64,000 nucleotides of DNA from Gammaproteobacteria bacterium (GTDB lineage: Bacteria > Pseudomonadota > Gammaproteobacteria > Enterobacterales > Alteromonadaceae), in assembly GCA_018825965.1 (NCBI GenBank), contig JAHKAA010000026.1:215676-279675 (forward strand), read 5' to 3'. Made by a program: the position numbers and the translations under genes. The notes beneath the pieces were generated by a model. The model saw nothing but the letters and a program-made list of their open reading frames with translations, had not been told where the DNA came from and made no database searches. This document shows positions 19,069 through 27,492 of the stretch, one piece after another; position 1 is the stretch's first letter; each line of letters opens with the position of its first letter.

Positions 19069-20700
19069 ATGGACCAGTCATTTTTTCGTTGTAAAAAAGT
19101 CTTGGTCATTGATGACTGTGCGCCCGTCCGGGCCACCGTAAAAGGAATGTTACAACAAATGGGGTTTGAGGCTATTCATCTGGCCAAAGACGCAGGCGAA
19201 GCTATGCAGAAATGTATAGATATGCCCTTCGATTTTATTTTGTGTGACTTTAACCTGGGTGACTGCAAAGACGGTTATCAGCTATTTGAAGCCTTAAAAA
19301 AACAACAACTGCTGGCCCCACTCTGCTGTTTTATCGTCATTAGCGCCGAAGGCCAAAGCCAGATAGTTCATGGTGTGATTGAACTGCAACCTGATGACTA
19401 TTTGCTGAAACCTTTTACTGCTCCGGCCTTAGAAGAGCGCATCAACAGAGCCATCAGACACCGTATTGAATTACGTAGAGTATTTTTCCGCTTGTTTGAG
19501 CAGGACTATGCCGAAGCCTCTCGTGAATGCGATCTGGTGATGCGAACCAAACCAGACTATGCATTGCAAGCCATGCGACTCAAAGGCGAATTGCTGCTGA
19601 AATTGGGGCAATACGACAAAGCTGAAGTCTTTTACCAAAAAGTGCTGCAACAAAAAGCCTATAGCTGGGCGCGTCTGGGCCATGCCTTAAGCTGTTTTTA
19701 TCTGGAGCGCTGGGAAGATACCGAACTGGAACTGGCTGATTTGACTCAGTTTGGTGACACCAAAGTGGAAGCTCTGGATTGGTTATCCCGTTTATACGTG
19801 CGCCATGGCCGTTATCAGTTGGCCTTTGAAACCTTAACAAAAGCCGCCACTTTGTCCCCTAAAAACGTCAGCCGCCAAAAAACCTTAAGTAATTTATGTG
19901 CCATTTTGGGCCATACCGATATTGCAGCCCGTATTGCCGGCAAAATAGTTCAGGGTGCCCGCCATTCTATAGACGATACAGCTGATAATTATCTGAACCA
20001 TGCCCGCACTTTGGTCGATCAGGCCAAAGGCGCATCTGTGTTGGATAAAGCTGTTATTCTGCAAAATGCAGGCAAATTGCTGGACGCTTTGCATAAACGT
20101 TTTAACGTCGATGTGCTGAAGCGGGAAACCGTGATCTTACGCAGCCGTATCAGCAGTTGCCGTGGTGCCATCAAAGAAGGCCGTGAATTAATGCAGCAAA
20201 TTCAGGATTTACCCCTGGATGATCTGACCATAGATAGCTGTATGGATGCAGCCAAAGCTTTTTTTGAACTGGGTGATTTATATTCCAGCCAGCTTTGTAT
20301 CGACCGCTTAAAAACCATGTTGTATGACGATGATTTTCTGACCGAAACTCAGCGCATTATGTTGCAACTGGAACAGGACAAACACGAAAGTTTAAAACAG
20401 CAGATCAAACAAATTAATACCGAAGCCTCAGACGCCTACCGTATGGGCCAGTATGGCCGTGCCGTATCACTCTTTTGTGAAACCTTCGACTTTATGCCCA
20501 CCAATCCGGTGATAGCGCTGAATTTGCTCCAGGCCATGAGTAAAAGCGCAGGAGTCACAGGCGAAGCCATCAACTACGCCCGTAATGCAGCCAGGGTACT
20601 GCGGCAAAATCAGCTGGATAAAAGTGAGCAGGAGCGTTTTGAAAAATACGTCACCACTTTAAAGAAAACCCAGCCAGCTTTGTCTGCTGTGCAGTTGTAA
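19069..20700 (+). CDS. Response regulator receiver fused to TPR repeats
   Basis: Cytoplasmic signalling protein of 543 aa. Residues 10-135 are a CheY-like receiver: VLVIDDCAP acidic site, FILCDFNLG phospho-Asp, VISAEG (Ser) and LLKPF (Lys) are all present. The rest (~140-530) is a tetratricopeptide-type helical array, for example ALQAMRLKGELLLKLGQYDKAEVFYQKVL. It has no DNA-binding or enzymatic output, so phosphorylation should regulate a protein-protein scaffold. Related receiver-TPR proteins occur in Vibrio, Shewanella and Pseudoalteromonas. It stands alone, with a terminator at its stop codon. Confidence 0.9.
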   Translation: MDQSFFRCKKVLVIDDCAPVRATVKGMLQQMGFEAIHLAKDAGEAMQKCIDMPFDFILCDFNLGDCKDGYQLFEALKKQQLLAPLCCFIVISAEGQSQIVHGVIELQPDDYLLKPFTAPALEERINRAIRHRIELRRVFFRLFEQDYAEASRECDLVMRTKPDYALQAMRLKGELLLKLGQYDKAEVFYQKVLQQKAYSWARLGHALSCFYLERWEDTELELADLTQFGDTKVEALDWLSRLYVRHGRYQLAFETLTKAATLSPKNVSRQKTLSNLCAILGHTDIAARIAGKIVQGARHSIDDTADNYLNHARTLVDQAKGASVLDKAVILQNAGKLLDALHKRFNVDVLKRETVILRSRISSCRGAIKEGRELMQQIQDLPLDDLTIDSCMDAAKAFFELGDLYSSQLCIDRLKTMLYDDDFLTETQRIMLQLEQDKHESLKQQIKQINTEASDAYRMGQYGRAVSLFCETFDFMPTNPVIALNLLQAMSKSAGVTGEAINYARNAARVLRQNQLDKSEQERFEKYVTTLKKTQPALSAVQL

Positions 20701-20730
20701 AAGGTCAGAGCTTTAATTCTGACCTTTGTT
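20700..20730. terminator. Bidirectional terminator between convergent genes
   Basis: AAAGGTCAGA-GCTTTAAT-TCTGACCTTT, a 10-bp perfect stem with U-rich arms on both strands, lies exactly between the receiver-TPR gene stop and the DUF1543 gene stop. Confidence 0.85.
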
Positions 20731-20731
20731 A

Positions 20732-21226
20732 TCAACCCAAAATAATATAATCCGACTGATAAACTATGTCTTTGTGTTCAGCCAGAACCAGCCGTACATA
20801 GCGGCCTCCGACCTGATCAATAGCAATGCAGTCATCTACATCCACTACAGCATCGGTATGAGGTTTATCCCAGCTTTTGGGCAGGTAAGCTTTGCCCTTT
20901 TGTTTGGCTTCAGCTTTGTCTTTGGCGCTCACCAGCAGGTAATGATGATCCTCACCAAAAGTACCAGGTAAGTAGCCGCCTAAATTAATGAAAAACAACC
21001 GCAATTCATCCGCAGCAGGTGCTTGTTCAGAAAACCGCACCTGATAGCCTTCTATGCCGTCGACCTGCATCCAGGAATCGATATGCATACCCGCCATAGT
21101 GCCAAACCACTGCTCGCGTAACTGCGGATAGCAGTCTTCAATACTGTTGCCAGTCACAAAAGCCACATCATGCACTTCAATTTTTGCTTTGGGGTGTTTA
21201 CCACCTAACATCACTACAAATAACAC
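20732..21226 (-). CDS. DUF1543 domain protein
   Basis: Cytoplasmic protein of unknown function, about 164 aa. It opens LFVVMLGGKHPKAKIEVHD and carries the duplicated pattern typical of DUF1543, with a SWMQVDGIEGYQV segment in the first half and an FINLGGYLPGTFGE segment in the second. The longest frame would begin at 21343, inside the upstream deaminase. The GTG at 21226 has AGGG at 8 nt and begins where family members begin, so I use it. It starts 14 bp after the deaminase stop, indicating an operon. Confidence 0.85.
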   Translation of the reverse strand: MLFVVMLGGKHPKAKIEVHDVAFVTGNSIEDCYPQLREQWFGTMAGMHIDSWMQVDGIEGYQVRFSEQAPAADELRLFFINLGGYLPGTFGEDHHYLLVSAKDKAEAKQKGKAYLPKSWDKPHTDAVVDVDDCIAIDQVGGRYVRLVLAEHKDIVYQSDYIILG

Positions 21227-21239
21227 TTCAGCTTCCCTT

Positions 21240-21836
21240 CTAATCCCGGCCGTTATAAATCCGGCCACCGGAGTTTTTGTAATAATCCAGCACTGCTTTG
21301 GCGTCACTACGTTTAAACTGACGCACCACTTCCATGCCGGCATTTTCTAAATACTGATACGACTGCTCGAATACCGGGCCTTCGTCAAAACCAATAGCTC
21401 TGGCATCTTCAGCTGCACCAGCACAGACCATACGATTAACACCACTCCAGAGCACTGCGCCCATACACATGGCGCAAGGCTCACAAGAGGTAAAGAGTTC
21501 ACGGCCGCTGTCTGTTGCCAGGGTAAAAGAACCCAGGGCTTTTTCGGCCATCATAATAGCCACTGTTTCGCCATGTAAGGTGGAATTAGTTAAAGGCACC
21601 ACTCGGTTGACCCCTACCCCTAACAGCTGACCTGAAACCCGATCAAAAATAGCAGTACCAAAAGGACCACCCGTGCCACGCTCTACATTTTGTTTTGACA
21701 ATTCAATGGCTAAGGCCATTTTTTCATCGTCACTGTGATAGGTTTTTTGCCAGTCAACAAAAGTGGCCACCCAGTCTGGTAATTCCACTGTTACAGCACT
21801 GCCTGGTGGGTTAATAAAGCCAATACGCTCTTTCAT
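21240..21836 (-). CDS. Nucleoside/guanine deaminase family protein
   Basis: Zinc-dependent CDA-fold deaminase of 198 aa. The metal site is TLHGETVAIM (HxE type, with Gly between His and Glu) and SCEPCAMCMGA (PCxxC). GGPFGTAIF precedes it, as in guanine deaminase GuaD and related purine or cytosine deaminases. The C-terminal RAIGFDEGPVFEQSYQYL resembles GuaD more than TadA. The substrate is not certain from sequence. It is followed immediately by the DUF1543 gene in the same direction. Confidence 0.85.
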   Translation of the reverse strand: MKERIGFINPPGSAVTVELPDWVATFVDWQKTYHSDDEKMALAIELSKQNVERGTGGPFGTAIFDRVSGQLLGVGVNRVVPLTNSTLHGETVAIMMAEKALGSFTLATDSGRELFTSCEPCAMCMGAVLWSGVNRMVCAGAAEDARAIGFDEGPVFEQSYQYLENAGMEVVRQFKRSDAKAVLDYYKNSGGRIYNGRD

Positions 21837-21978
21837 GATGTGTCCTGTCGCGTTTAGTTACGTCTTGTCGCGTGTCATTCTAAAAAATCGGGTCGACTTT
21901 TTACCTGCATATCTACCGGACGACAAGTGGGAATTTATAAATGGCCGTTATTTTCTGCAGAATAACGGCAGGTTAAGC

Positions 21979-22776
21979 TTAATGCGTCAGCACTATACGC
22001 TGGGTTTCAGGTTGTAGTTTTAATAAAAACCGTTCGACAGACTCGACTGTCACTACCTGATACTTTCCTTTCAGGCGTTGTTTCAGCGGATGGTCATCAA
22101 AACTAACGTTGGCTTTAAACACAGAAGCCCCCAGCCGTGTTACCGGCCCCACTTCAATGACTCCTGGCTGAAAACGCTGTTGCTTTAACCAATGTTGTAC
22201 AGACTTTCTATCCGTTAAAGGGCTTTCACTGAGTGCGTGCGCCAGTAACTCCAAACCCCATTGGTTAGAGTTCTGATACTCAGTGTCAAAAACATAAGCC
22301 AACATATTGTACTTCTTATGATGCATTTGACGGGCTAAAGGTCCTCGCATCAGGCTGGCCAGTTTTTGCTGTACAGCAACAGGCGGCAATAAAATCAGCA
22401 CTTCAAAAGCCAACACGTCGTCGAGGAAAAAGTTACCTAAACCCTCAACATAAAGATCAGATCGATCCGAGCCACATTCATTTAATTCATGCAAAACAGT
22501 GTATCGGCCATCGGCTTCTTTTTGCACTAATCCAAGATGGCTGTATCGCAAGCCATATTTTGATAAATCCTGGCCAACCCTGGCTATGATGGCTGTTTCT
22601 GCCTGAGCCTGCTGTAATGTCGTCTGAGTTTTTAACGCAAGCTCCAGCGCGTTCCTCAATTCCAACGGCTCAGTTTCTGAATCCGAACAACCTTGTCCGG
22701 CCTGAACCAGACCAGACAAGGACAGCCATAAAACTACTGCAAGAGTTTTCAATTTATTTTGCTTTGGCATGTTCAA
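21979..22776 (-). CDS. DUF2145 domain exported protein
   Basis: Protein of ~265 aa with a signal peptide (LKTLAVVLWLSLSGLVQAG). It shows the family hallmarks ARVGQDLSKYGLRYSHLG (~77-94) and NMLAYVFDTEYQNSNQW (~157-173). The function of DUF2145 is unknown; the conserved His, Tyr and Asn pattern recalls NlpC-like or permuted papain folds, but I cannot show this. The start is probably TTG 22776, which has AAGG at 6 nt, or ATG 22770. Either way it overlaps the end of the upstream gene by 17-23 bp, so the pair is translationally coupled. Confidence 0.85.
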   Translation of the reverse strand: MNMPKQNKLKTLAVVLWLSLSGLVQAGQGCSDSETEPLELRNALELALKTQTTLQQAQAETAIIARVGQDLSKYGLRYSHLGLVQKEADGRYTVLHELNECGSDRSDLYVEGLGNFFLDDVLAFEVLILLPPVAVQQKLASLMRGPLARQMHHKKYNMLAYVFDTEYQNSNQWGLELLAHALSESPLTDRKSVQHWLKQQRFQPGVIEVGPVTRLGASVFKANVSFDDHPLKQRLKGKYQVVTVESVERFLLKLQPETQRIVLTH

Positions 22777-23170
22777 TCAGCGCCTTGCCAACTTCAGTAG
22801 GAATAAAGGCAATGGCTTTGCCGCTGTAATACAAGGTATAACCTGTGCTTAATGCCGTCAGCTCTACAGCTTCACCCACAGCTATACTTAATCCTTTTAC
22901 CGCTTTGCCTGATAACTTCACTGTAGCGCTGGCTGCTTTGCCTGAGCCTTTGATCACAACCACCATACCTTCTGCAGTTTTTTCAATGCCTTCGACCACC
23001 AGTTGACCAGAAGCTGCAACTGCGGATAAAGAACCTGCCAGTACCAGGCCAACACCTTCAGACATCATGGCTGAAGCGTTAGAGCCATTACAGGAGCCGC
23101 CACAATCCTGAGCAACTGCAGCAGGGGTAGCAAAAGAAAAAACAGAGGCCAATACAAGAATCAGTTTCAT
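22754..23170 (-). CDS. Small exported Gly/Ala/Val-rich protein, partner of DUF2145
   Basis: Unrecognised protein of 138 aa. A signal peptide (MKLILVLASVFSFATPAAVAQ) is followed by a Cys pair (DCGGSCNGS) and then a low-complexity, repetitive region rich in Gly, Ala, Val, Lys and Ser (~40-110) with two ~20-residue imperfect repeats of the type GKAASATVKLSGKAVKG. It has the look of a periplasmic or outer-membrane-associated protein. Overlap with the DUF2145 gene implies a shared function. Confidence 0.75.
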   Translation of the reverse strand: MKLILVLASVFSFATPAAVAQDCGGSCNGSNASAMMSEGVGLVLAGSLSAVAASGQLVVEGIEKTAEGMVVVIKGSGKAASATVKLSGKAVKGLSIAVGEAVELTALSTGYTLYYSGKAIAFIPTEVGKALIEHAKAK

Positions 23171-23380
23171 CGGGGTATTTCCTTGGTTCCATGGATAGAT
23201 TCAGTCGCAAGATTGCCCGAATTTTCAGATACTTTCAATCAGCTTATTGCAGCGGCATTTTTACAAATCAGACAAATCCGATCCACATGCCTTACATGAA
23301 TATCTAAATTAACGCGCCTTACCCCAGATCACATCTTTGTAGTCTGAACGGGTTAAATACAACAAAGGAGCACACTGACG

Positions 23381-24133
23381 ATGAACAAAGTCTTCACTTT
23401 GATGAAATGCTTAACAGTGGTAGCAGGTATGGCCAGTCTGTTGAGTTATGCCGCAGCCCCTAATATTAACGTCGGCACTTTGCACGATTACATCAGTGGT
23501 AAACAAAGCACTGAACTCAAACGTATTTATAACGCTGGGGACGCCACAGCTTTTGTGCGGGTGACAGTGCATGAGATTGTTTATGACGAAAAAGGTGTCG
23601 CTAAAGAAGTCGAAGCAGGTGAGATTTTAGGTGACAGCCAAAACGCTGATACCTTAATTGTCAGCCCTGCCCGTTTGATTATTCCGGCTTCAGGTATTCA
23701 GTCGGCCCGTTTATTGTTTGTAGGCCCTCGCGACAAAGAGCGTTACTTTCGAGTGCGTTATATTCCTGTATTGCCGGACGTCAACGACAACTTTAACTTA
23801 AACGCAGAAGAAAGCGCTGACTACAACAGCTCATTGCAGGCTGGTTTTAACTTATTGGCAGGGTATGGAACCATAGTGTTTGTGCATCCGGCACAAGAAG
23901 TTTTCGATACTCAAATCACAGCTGACAACGACAAAGTTGTTATCCGTAATAACGGCAATACCACCATTAAGCTGGATAAACTGGCTCAGTGTGACGTCGG
24001 CAACACCCACTGCGACAAACCTATACTGGAGCATATTCTGCCTGGTAAAACCAAAACATTGCACAAAGACGCAGGCCGCCATTACCGCTTTGAATTACAG
24101 GAAGGTGATGTGAAAAAGATGCAGGAGTTTTGA
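23381..24133 (+). CDS. Pilus chaperone of the CS1/alternate chaperone-usher type
   Basis: Periplasmic chaperone of 250 aa that would donate a strand to fimbrial subunits. The signal peptide spans residues 1-26 (cleavage near SYAAA). The N-terminal Ig domain has the PapD-like pattern of subunit-binding residues: SPARLIIPASGIQSARLL (~103-120) and RYFRVRYIPVLP (~128-139). A second Ig domain carries a Cys pair (QCDVGNTHC). AAAGGAG precedes the ATG. First gene of a chaperone, pilin, usher cluster. Confidence 0.85.
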   Translation: MNKVFTLMKCLTVVAGMASLLSYAAAPNINVGTLHDYISGKQSTELKRIYNAGDATAFVRVTVHEIVYDEKGVAKEVEAGEILGDSQNADTLIVSPARLIIPASGIQSARLLFVGPRDKERYFRVRYIPVLPDVNDNFNLNAEESADYNSSLQAGFNLLAGYGTIVFVHPAQEVFDTQITADNDKVVIRNNGNTTIKLDKLAQCDVGNTHCDKPILEHILPGKTKTLHKDAGRHYRFELQEGDVKKMQEF

Positions 24134-24134
24134 T

Positions 24135-24608
24135 ATGCGCGCCCTTCTGCTGCTGATGATCTTTGTCTGTCCTCTGCTTTTTGCTACAGAGCGCTTTGAA
24201 CACAAGGTGACCGTCTCCTTGCAACTGCCGAATCCGGATTTTCAGATCAATACTCCTGAATCCGATCCCTGGCTGAATCAAACCCAACAGATGCAATGGG
24301 ACAGCTATCAGCAGCAACTCTTGCCTATACAAAAACAGCTCTATATCCAGAGCCGTTTAGGCGCTGTTTCAGCCCGTTTATTAGCACCGCCTTTATTAAG
24401 TTATGGCTCAGAACAAATTCCACTCAAAGTACAACTGAACAACAGCCTGTTAAGTACTACAGCTCAAATTATATTAAATGCCCAACAAGCCAGTGCGGGT
24501 CAGCAACTGGATATACAGATTATGGCTTTGCCCCCTTCAGGCGGCCGTTACAGAGCCGGTACTTATCAGGGGGTGGTGAATTTACTCTTTGAAACTTCAA
24601 TGCCATAA
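24135..24608 (+). CDS. Major pilin-like subunit (CS1/class 5 type)
   Basis: Exported subunit of 157 aa beginning one base after the chaperone stop codon. A signal peptide MRALLLLMIFVCPLLFA is followed by an N-terminal donor-strand-like segment FEHKVTVSLQLPNPDFQI. The C-terminus GRYRAGTYQGVVNLLFETS matches the closing strand of CFA/I-type major subunits (GxYxGxVxLxF...S). No Cys pair is present, as in class 5 fimbriae. AGGAG lies 7 nt before ATG. The assignment rests on gene order plus this C-terminal pattern. Confidence 0.7.
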   Translation: MRALLLLMIFVCPLLFATERFEHKVTVSLQLPNPDFQINTPESDPWLNQTQQMQWDSYQQQLLPIQKQLYIQSRLGAVSARLLAPPLLSYGSEQIPLKVQLNNSLLSTTAQIILNAQQASAGQQLDIQIMALPPSGGRYRAGTYQGVVNLLFETSMP

Positions 24609-24756
24609 AGCGGATGCCATTGGCTTTAAACCCAAAAAACCAAACCACTCAGGCACATGATCCACAACCTAAGGTAAAACTCAGATTAGTCCGATAGTCT
24701 GACCTCCTTTGCCTGCTTAGCATACACAACACTCAACTTACCGGGGGGAACTGTGA

Positions 24757-26673
24757 TTGCCAGCGTTTTCACTCAACCACATTGCTGTCTGCATAACCTG
24801 CACCCTGCTGGCAACTTCAGCATATGGCCAGACGGTACAGTCTGCTCTTCCTGTGATACAACAAGCCAAACAGCTACCGGCCGATTTTGCTTCGCATCTA
24901 TTTAATGTGCCATTGGCGGTCAGAGTCGAGCTAAACAGCAGCTATCTGGGTGACGCCCTGCTGGTCTTAACTGAAGACGACAAGGTACAGCTGCTGAGTT
25001 TTACCGATGCCTACAACAGCCCTTATACCGATTCAGAACGGAGCTTCTGGCAACAAGAACTCAGCAACAAAGTGGCTTTAGGCCCCTGCACTGGCTGCAA
25101 AGAATCCTGGCTGGCACTGGATTACAGCCTGTCCGACTCCCGCTTGTCTATTCTGACTCCTGATGTCGAACAGCAAAACACAACGCAAAAATATCAGTCC
25201 TTGCCTGAAGGCGGCAGCAGTGGCGTTATTATTCAAAATCAGCTAAATCTGATGAATATCGAAAACTCTGCGTCCTCCAGCTATTACCATCTTGAGGCTG
25301 TTGCCAGTACAGGCAACTGGACTCATCACAGCGGAGCTCAAATCTCCAAAAGCGGCGTTGCAGGCAACAACACCTACTACGGTGTAAGCCAGCTGTATAG
25401 CCAGCGTGAACTGCAAGGTTATTCTGTTCGCGCCGGCTACTTTGCCAATGATCCTCAGGGCTTAAGCTTGCGACCTGGCCGCGGCTCAGGGGGTGAAAAT
25501 ATGCTGGGGCTTATGCTGAGCTCCTCCGACACCCTGGTGACAGACCAACAGTACCCAAGCACTGTGCCTCTGTACGTCACAGCCGACAGGCCCGCTATAG
25601 TGGAAATTTATCGTAATGGTTTTCTGATCAATAGCCAGCAAGTGGCGGCAGGTTTGCAGGCGATAGACACTAAAGTGTTACCAGGCGGAATTTATGAAGT
25701 GCAATTGCGGGTAGTACAGGATGGGCAGCTGATCTCTGAATCCCGGGCCATGATTTATAAAGCCAGCAACTGGGGCGACAGTTCTGAGCCGCTTCGCTAC
25801 AACCTGTTTGCCGGTCGCCAGACTCAACTGTTTAACAGCACAGAATCAGCTTTTGAAGGGGAATTAACAGCGGGTGCCACGCTGAATTACCTGCTCAATG
25901 CATCCACTGTTGTTGGCCTGGGCACTCAGTATATAGATAACGCAATTCAGCTTGGTGGCTCAGTTGATCACAGCCTGTCGGATCGCAGCAAACTGCTGGC
26001 GAATTATTATCACAGTCAGGGAAAAGGTTATGGCCTGGACACCCAGCTTATCTATGGTTTTGACAGCGGCAATCTGGTGCTCAGCCAGCAGTACAGCAAA
26101 AATACTCAAAACAAAATAGCGGTTTCACAACAAACCACAGCGCTGAGCTGGCAGCAAAGGATCAGCGCCAGCCAAAGTGCTTCGCTCAGGCTGTCACACC
26201 AGGCACACAGAGGCACGGGAGCAGACATCAGTTGGCAGTACAATCACAAGTTTATGGATACCGACAGCACCTGGCGTTTTAGTGCCTTTAACAGGCCAGC
26301 GCTTTCGGATCAGACACAAAAACGCAATACCGGTATAGAGCTCAGCCTGAATATCAACTTTGGTCAGCAGTCTTCGCAGTTTTATGGCGCTTTGGGCAAC
26401 AGAACCTCACGAGATGGCAGCAAAGAAAACACGGCAGAATTAGGCTGGCGTAAGCAAATCGAACATAGCAGCATTAAAAGCATTGGTTTAAGTTCCAACT
26501 TTGACAGCTATGGCGTGGGTTTAAACAGCTATGCGGCCATCCAAAATCAATATCTGAACAGCGATCTGTATATGTCCAGATCCTCTTTTGACGGCAAATT
26601 CAGTTCAGGCTTAAACCTGACCAGCACTGTAGTAGCAAATGCCGATGGATTGGCCGCCAGCAGCACTTCATAA
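24757..26673 (+). CDS. CS1-type fimbrial usher, C-terminally truncated
   Basis: Outer-membrane usher for pilus assembly. The frame starts at TTG 24757 (GGGGGGAA 7 nt upstream) and gives a clean signal peptide ending SAYGQ, then an N-terminal domain with a CTGC pair (~112). The middle/plug domain (PLYVTADRPAIVEIYRNGFL, ~270) is of the TcfC kind, followed by beta-barrel strands. It stops at residue 638, whereas CooC/CfaC-type ushers have about 870 residues. The remaining barrel strands and C-terminal domains are absent, and the stop overlaps the convergent regulator gene by 6 bp. Probably non-functional or a deletion remnant. Confidence 0.8.
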   Translation: MPAFSLNHIAVCITCTLLATSAYGQTVQSALPVIQQAKQLPADFASHLFNVPLAVRVELNSSYLGDALLVLTEDDKVQLLSFTDAYNSPYTDSERSFWQQELSNKVALGPCTGCKESWLALDYSLSDSRLSILTPDVEQQNTTQKYQSLPEGGSSGVIIQNQLNLMNIENSASSSYYHLEAVASTGNWTHHSGAQISKSGVAGNNTYYGVSQLYSQRELQGYSVRAGYFANDPQGLSLRPGRGSGGENMLGLMLSSSDTLVTDQQYPSTVPLYVTADRPAIVEIYRNGFLINSQQVAAGLQAIDTKVLPGGIYEVQLRVVQDGQLISESRAMIYKASNWGDSSEPLRYNLFAGRQTQLFNSTESAFEGELTAGATLNYLLNASTVVGLGTQYIDNAIQLGGSVDHSLSDRSKLLANYYHSQGKGYGLDTQLIYGFDSGNLVLSQQYSKNTQNKIAVSQQTTALSWQQRISASQSASLRLSHQAHRGTGADISWQYNHKFMDTDSTWRFSAFNRPALSDQTQKRNTGIELSLNINFGQQSSQFYGALGNRTSRDGSKENTAELGWRKQIEHSSIKSIGLSSNFDSYGVGLNSYAAIQNQYLNSDLYMSRSSFDGKFSSGLNLTSTVVANADGLAASSTS

Positions 26674-27291
26674 CAGATTGTGCCTTTTGGCAAAATCAAA
26701 CAGCTCCATTGAGGAGCCTAAATTCAGTTTGCTAAGAATATTGGTTTTGTGGGTGCTTACCGTTTTATGACTAATAGACATGGTTTCTGCAATCTCTTTA
26801 TTGGCATGGCCTTTACATAACAACTCGACTATTTGCAGCTCTCTGTTGCTTAAACTGGCCAATAACGCAGCTTCTGAGCCTGCCAGCTGTTCGCCATAGA
26901 GTTCAGGTTGCGGGAATACTTTTTTGCCTTTCATCACCAAACGCGCCGCTTCTGCTAACTCGTCCAGCGGCTGTGCTTTGCAGACTATGCCACAAGCCCC
27001 GGCTTCAATGCAGCGCACTGCATAAACGGCCGGCTCCTGTGCTGTCAGCACCAGAATGCGGGTGTCCGGATAACGCTGACAAACACGGCGTATCACTTCA
27101 AGCCCACTCATTTGCGGAATATCCAAATCCAGGATCATCAGCTGGCATGGCATGTTTTTCAGCAACCCAATCGCATCCACGCCATTATCTGCCTCTGCAA
27201 CCACCACAAAGTGATGCCGTTCCAGCACTGCTTTCACCGCCAAACGTAAAAACGGATGATCGTCCACCACAGCGACAGAAATGGGTAACAT
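26668..27291 (-). CDS. NarL/FixJ-type response regulator
   Basis: DNA-binding response regulator of 207 aa. The receiver (1-120) has VVDDHPF, the phospho-acceptor in LMILDLDIPQ, VLTAQE and CKAQP. The LuxR-type helix-turn-helix (145-203) has LSNRELQIVELLCKGHANKEIAE and HKTVSTHKTNILSKL. It resembles BvgA/FimZ-like regulators of fimbriae. It is convergent with the truncated usher, and the join between them may mark an old deletion. GGAG lies 6 nt before the ATG. No sensor kinase is adjacent. Confidence 0.92.
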   Translation of the reverse strand: MLPISVAVVDDHPFLRLAVKAVLERHHFVVVAEADNGVDAIGLLKNMPCQLMILDLDIPQMSGLEVIRRVCQRYPDTRILVLTAQEPAVYAVRCIEAGACGIVCKAQPLDELAEAARLVMKGKKVFPQPELYGEQLAGSEAALLASLSNRELQIVELLCKGHANKEIAETMSISHKTVSTHKTNILSKLNLGSSMELFDFAKRHNLL

Positions 27292-27430
27292 ACTTTTCTC
27301 CGGTTTACAGGTTCAGGGCTACAATTTAGTTTAAACAGCATAGGCAATTACGGACCGGCTAGCCTAAGCAGATCAGTCTGTTAAGCCCATCGGATTAATC
27401 TGATTTTGCTCTCCCGCTATAGCAGCCCAA

Positions 27431-27459
27431 TCGACGACTTCACGTACCAGTGCTACACT
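27431..27459 (+). promoter_or_regulatory. Putative extended -10 promoter of sbcB
   Basis: TGCTACACT (27451-27459) is an extended -10 element; the -35 region (TCGACG) is poor. Transcription would begin near 27466, consistent with the ATG at 27493 rather than the longer upstream frame. Confidence 0.35.
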
Positions 27460-27492
27460 GCCCGTTCTTTTTACTCCGGCATTTATGGACTC

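Noticed and set aside
24753..24905. A GTG start at 24753 for the usher
   Set aside because: It is out of frame with the usher and soon stops; the TTG at 24757 gives the signal peptide.
26668..27291. Continuation of the usher in another frame beneath the regulator gene
   Set aside because: Plus-strand frames there show no usher-like barrel or C-terminal domain; a frameshift does not explain the truncation.
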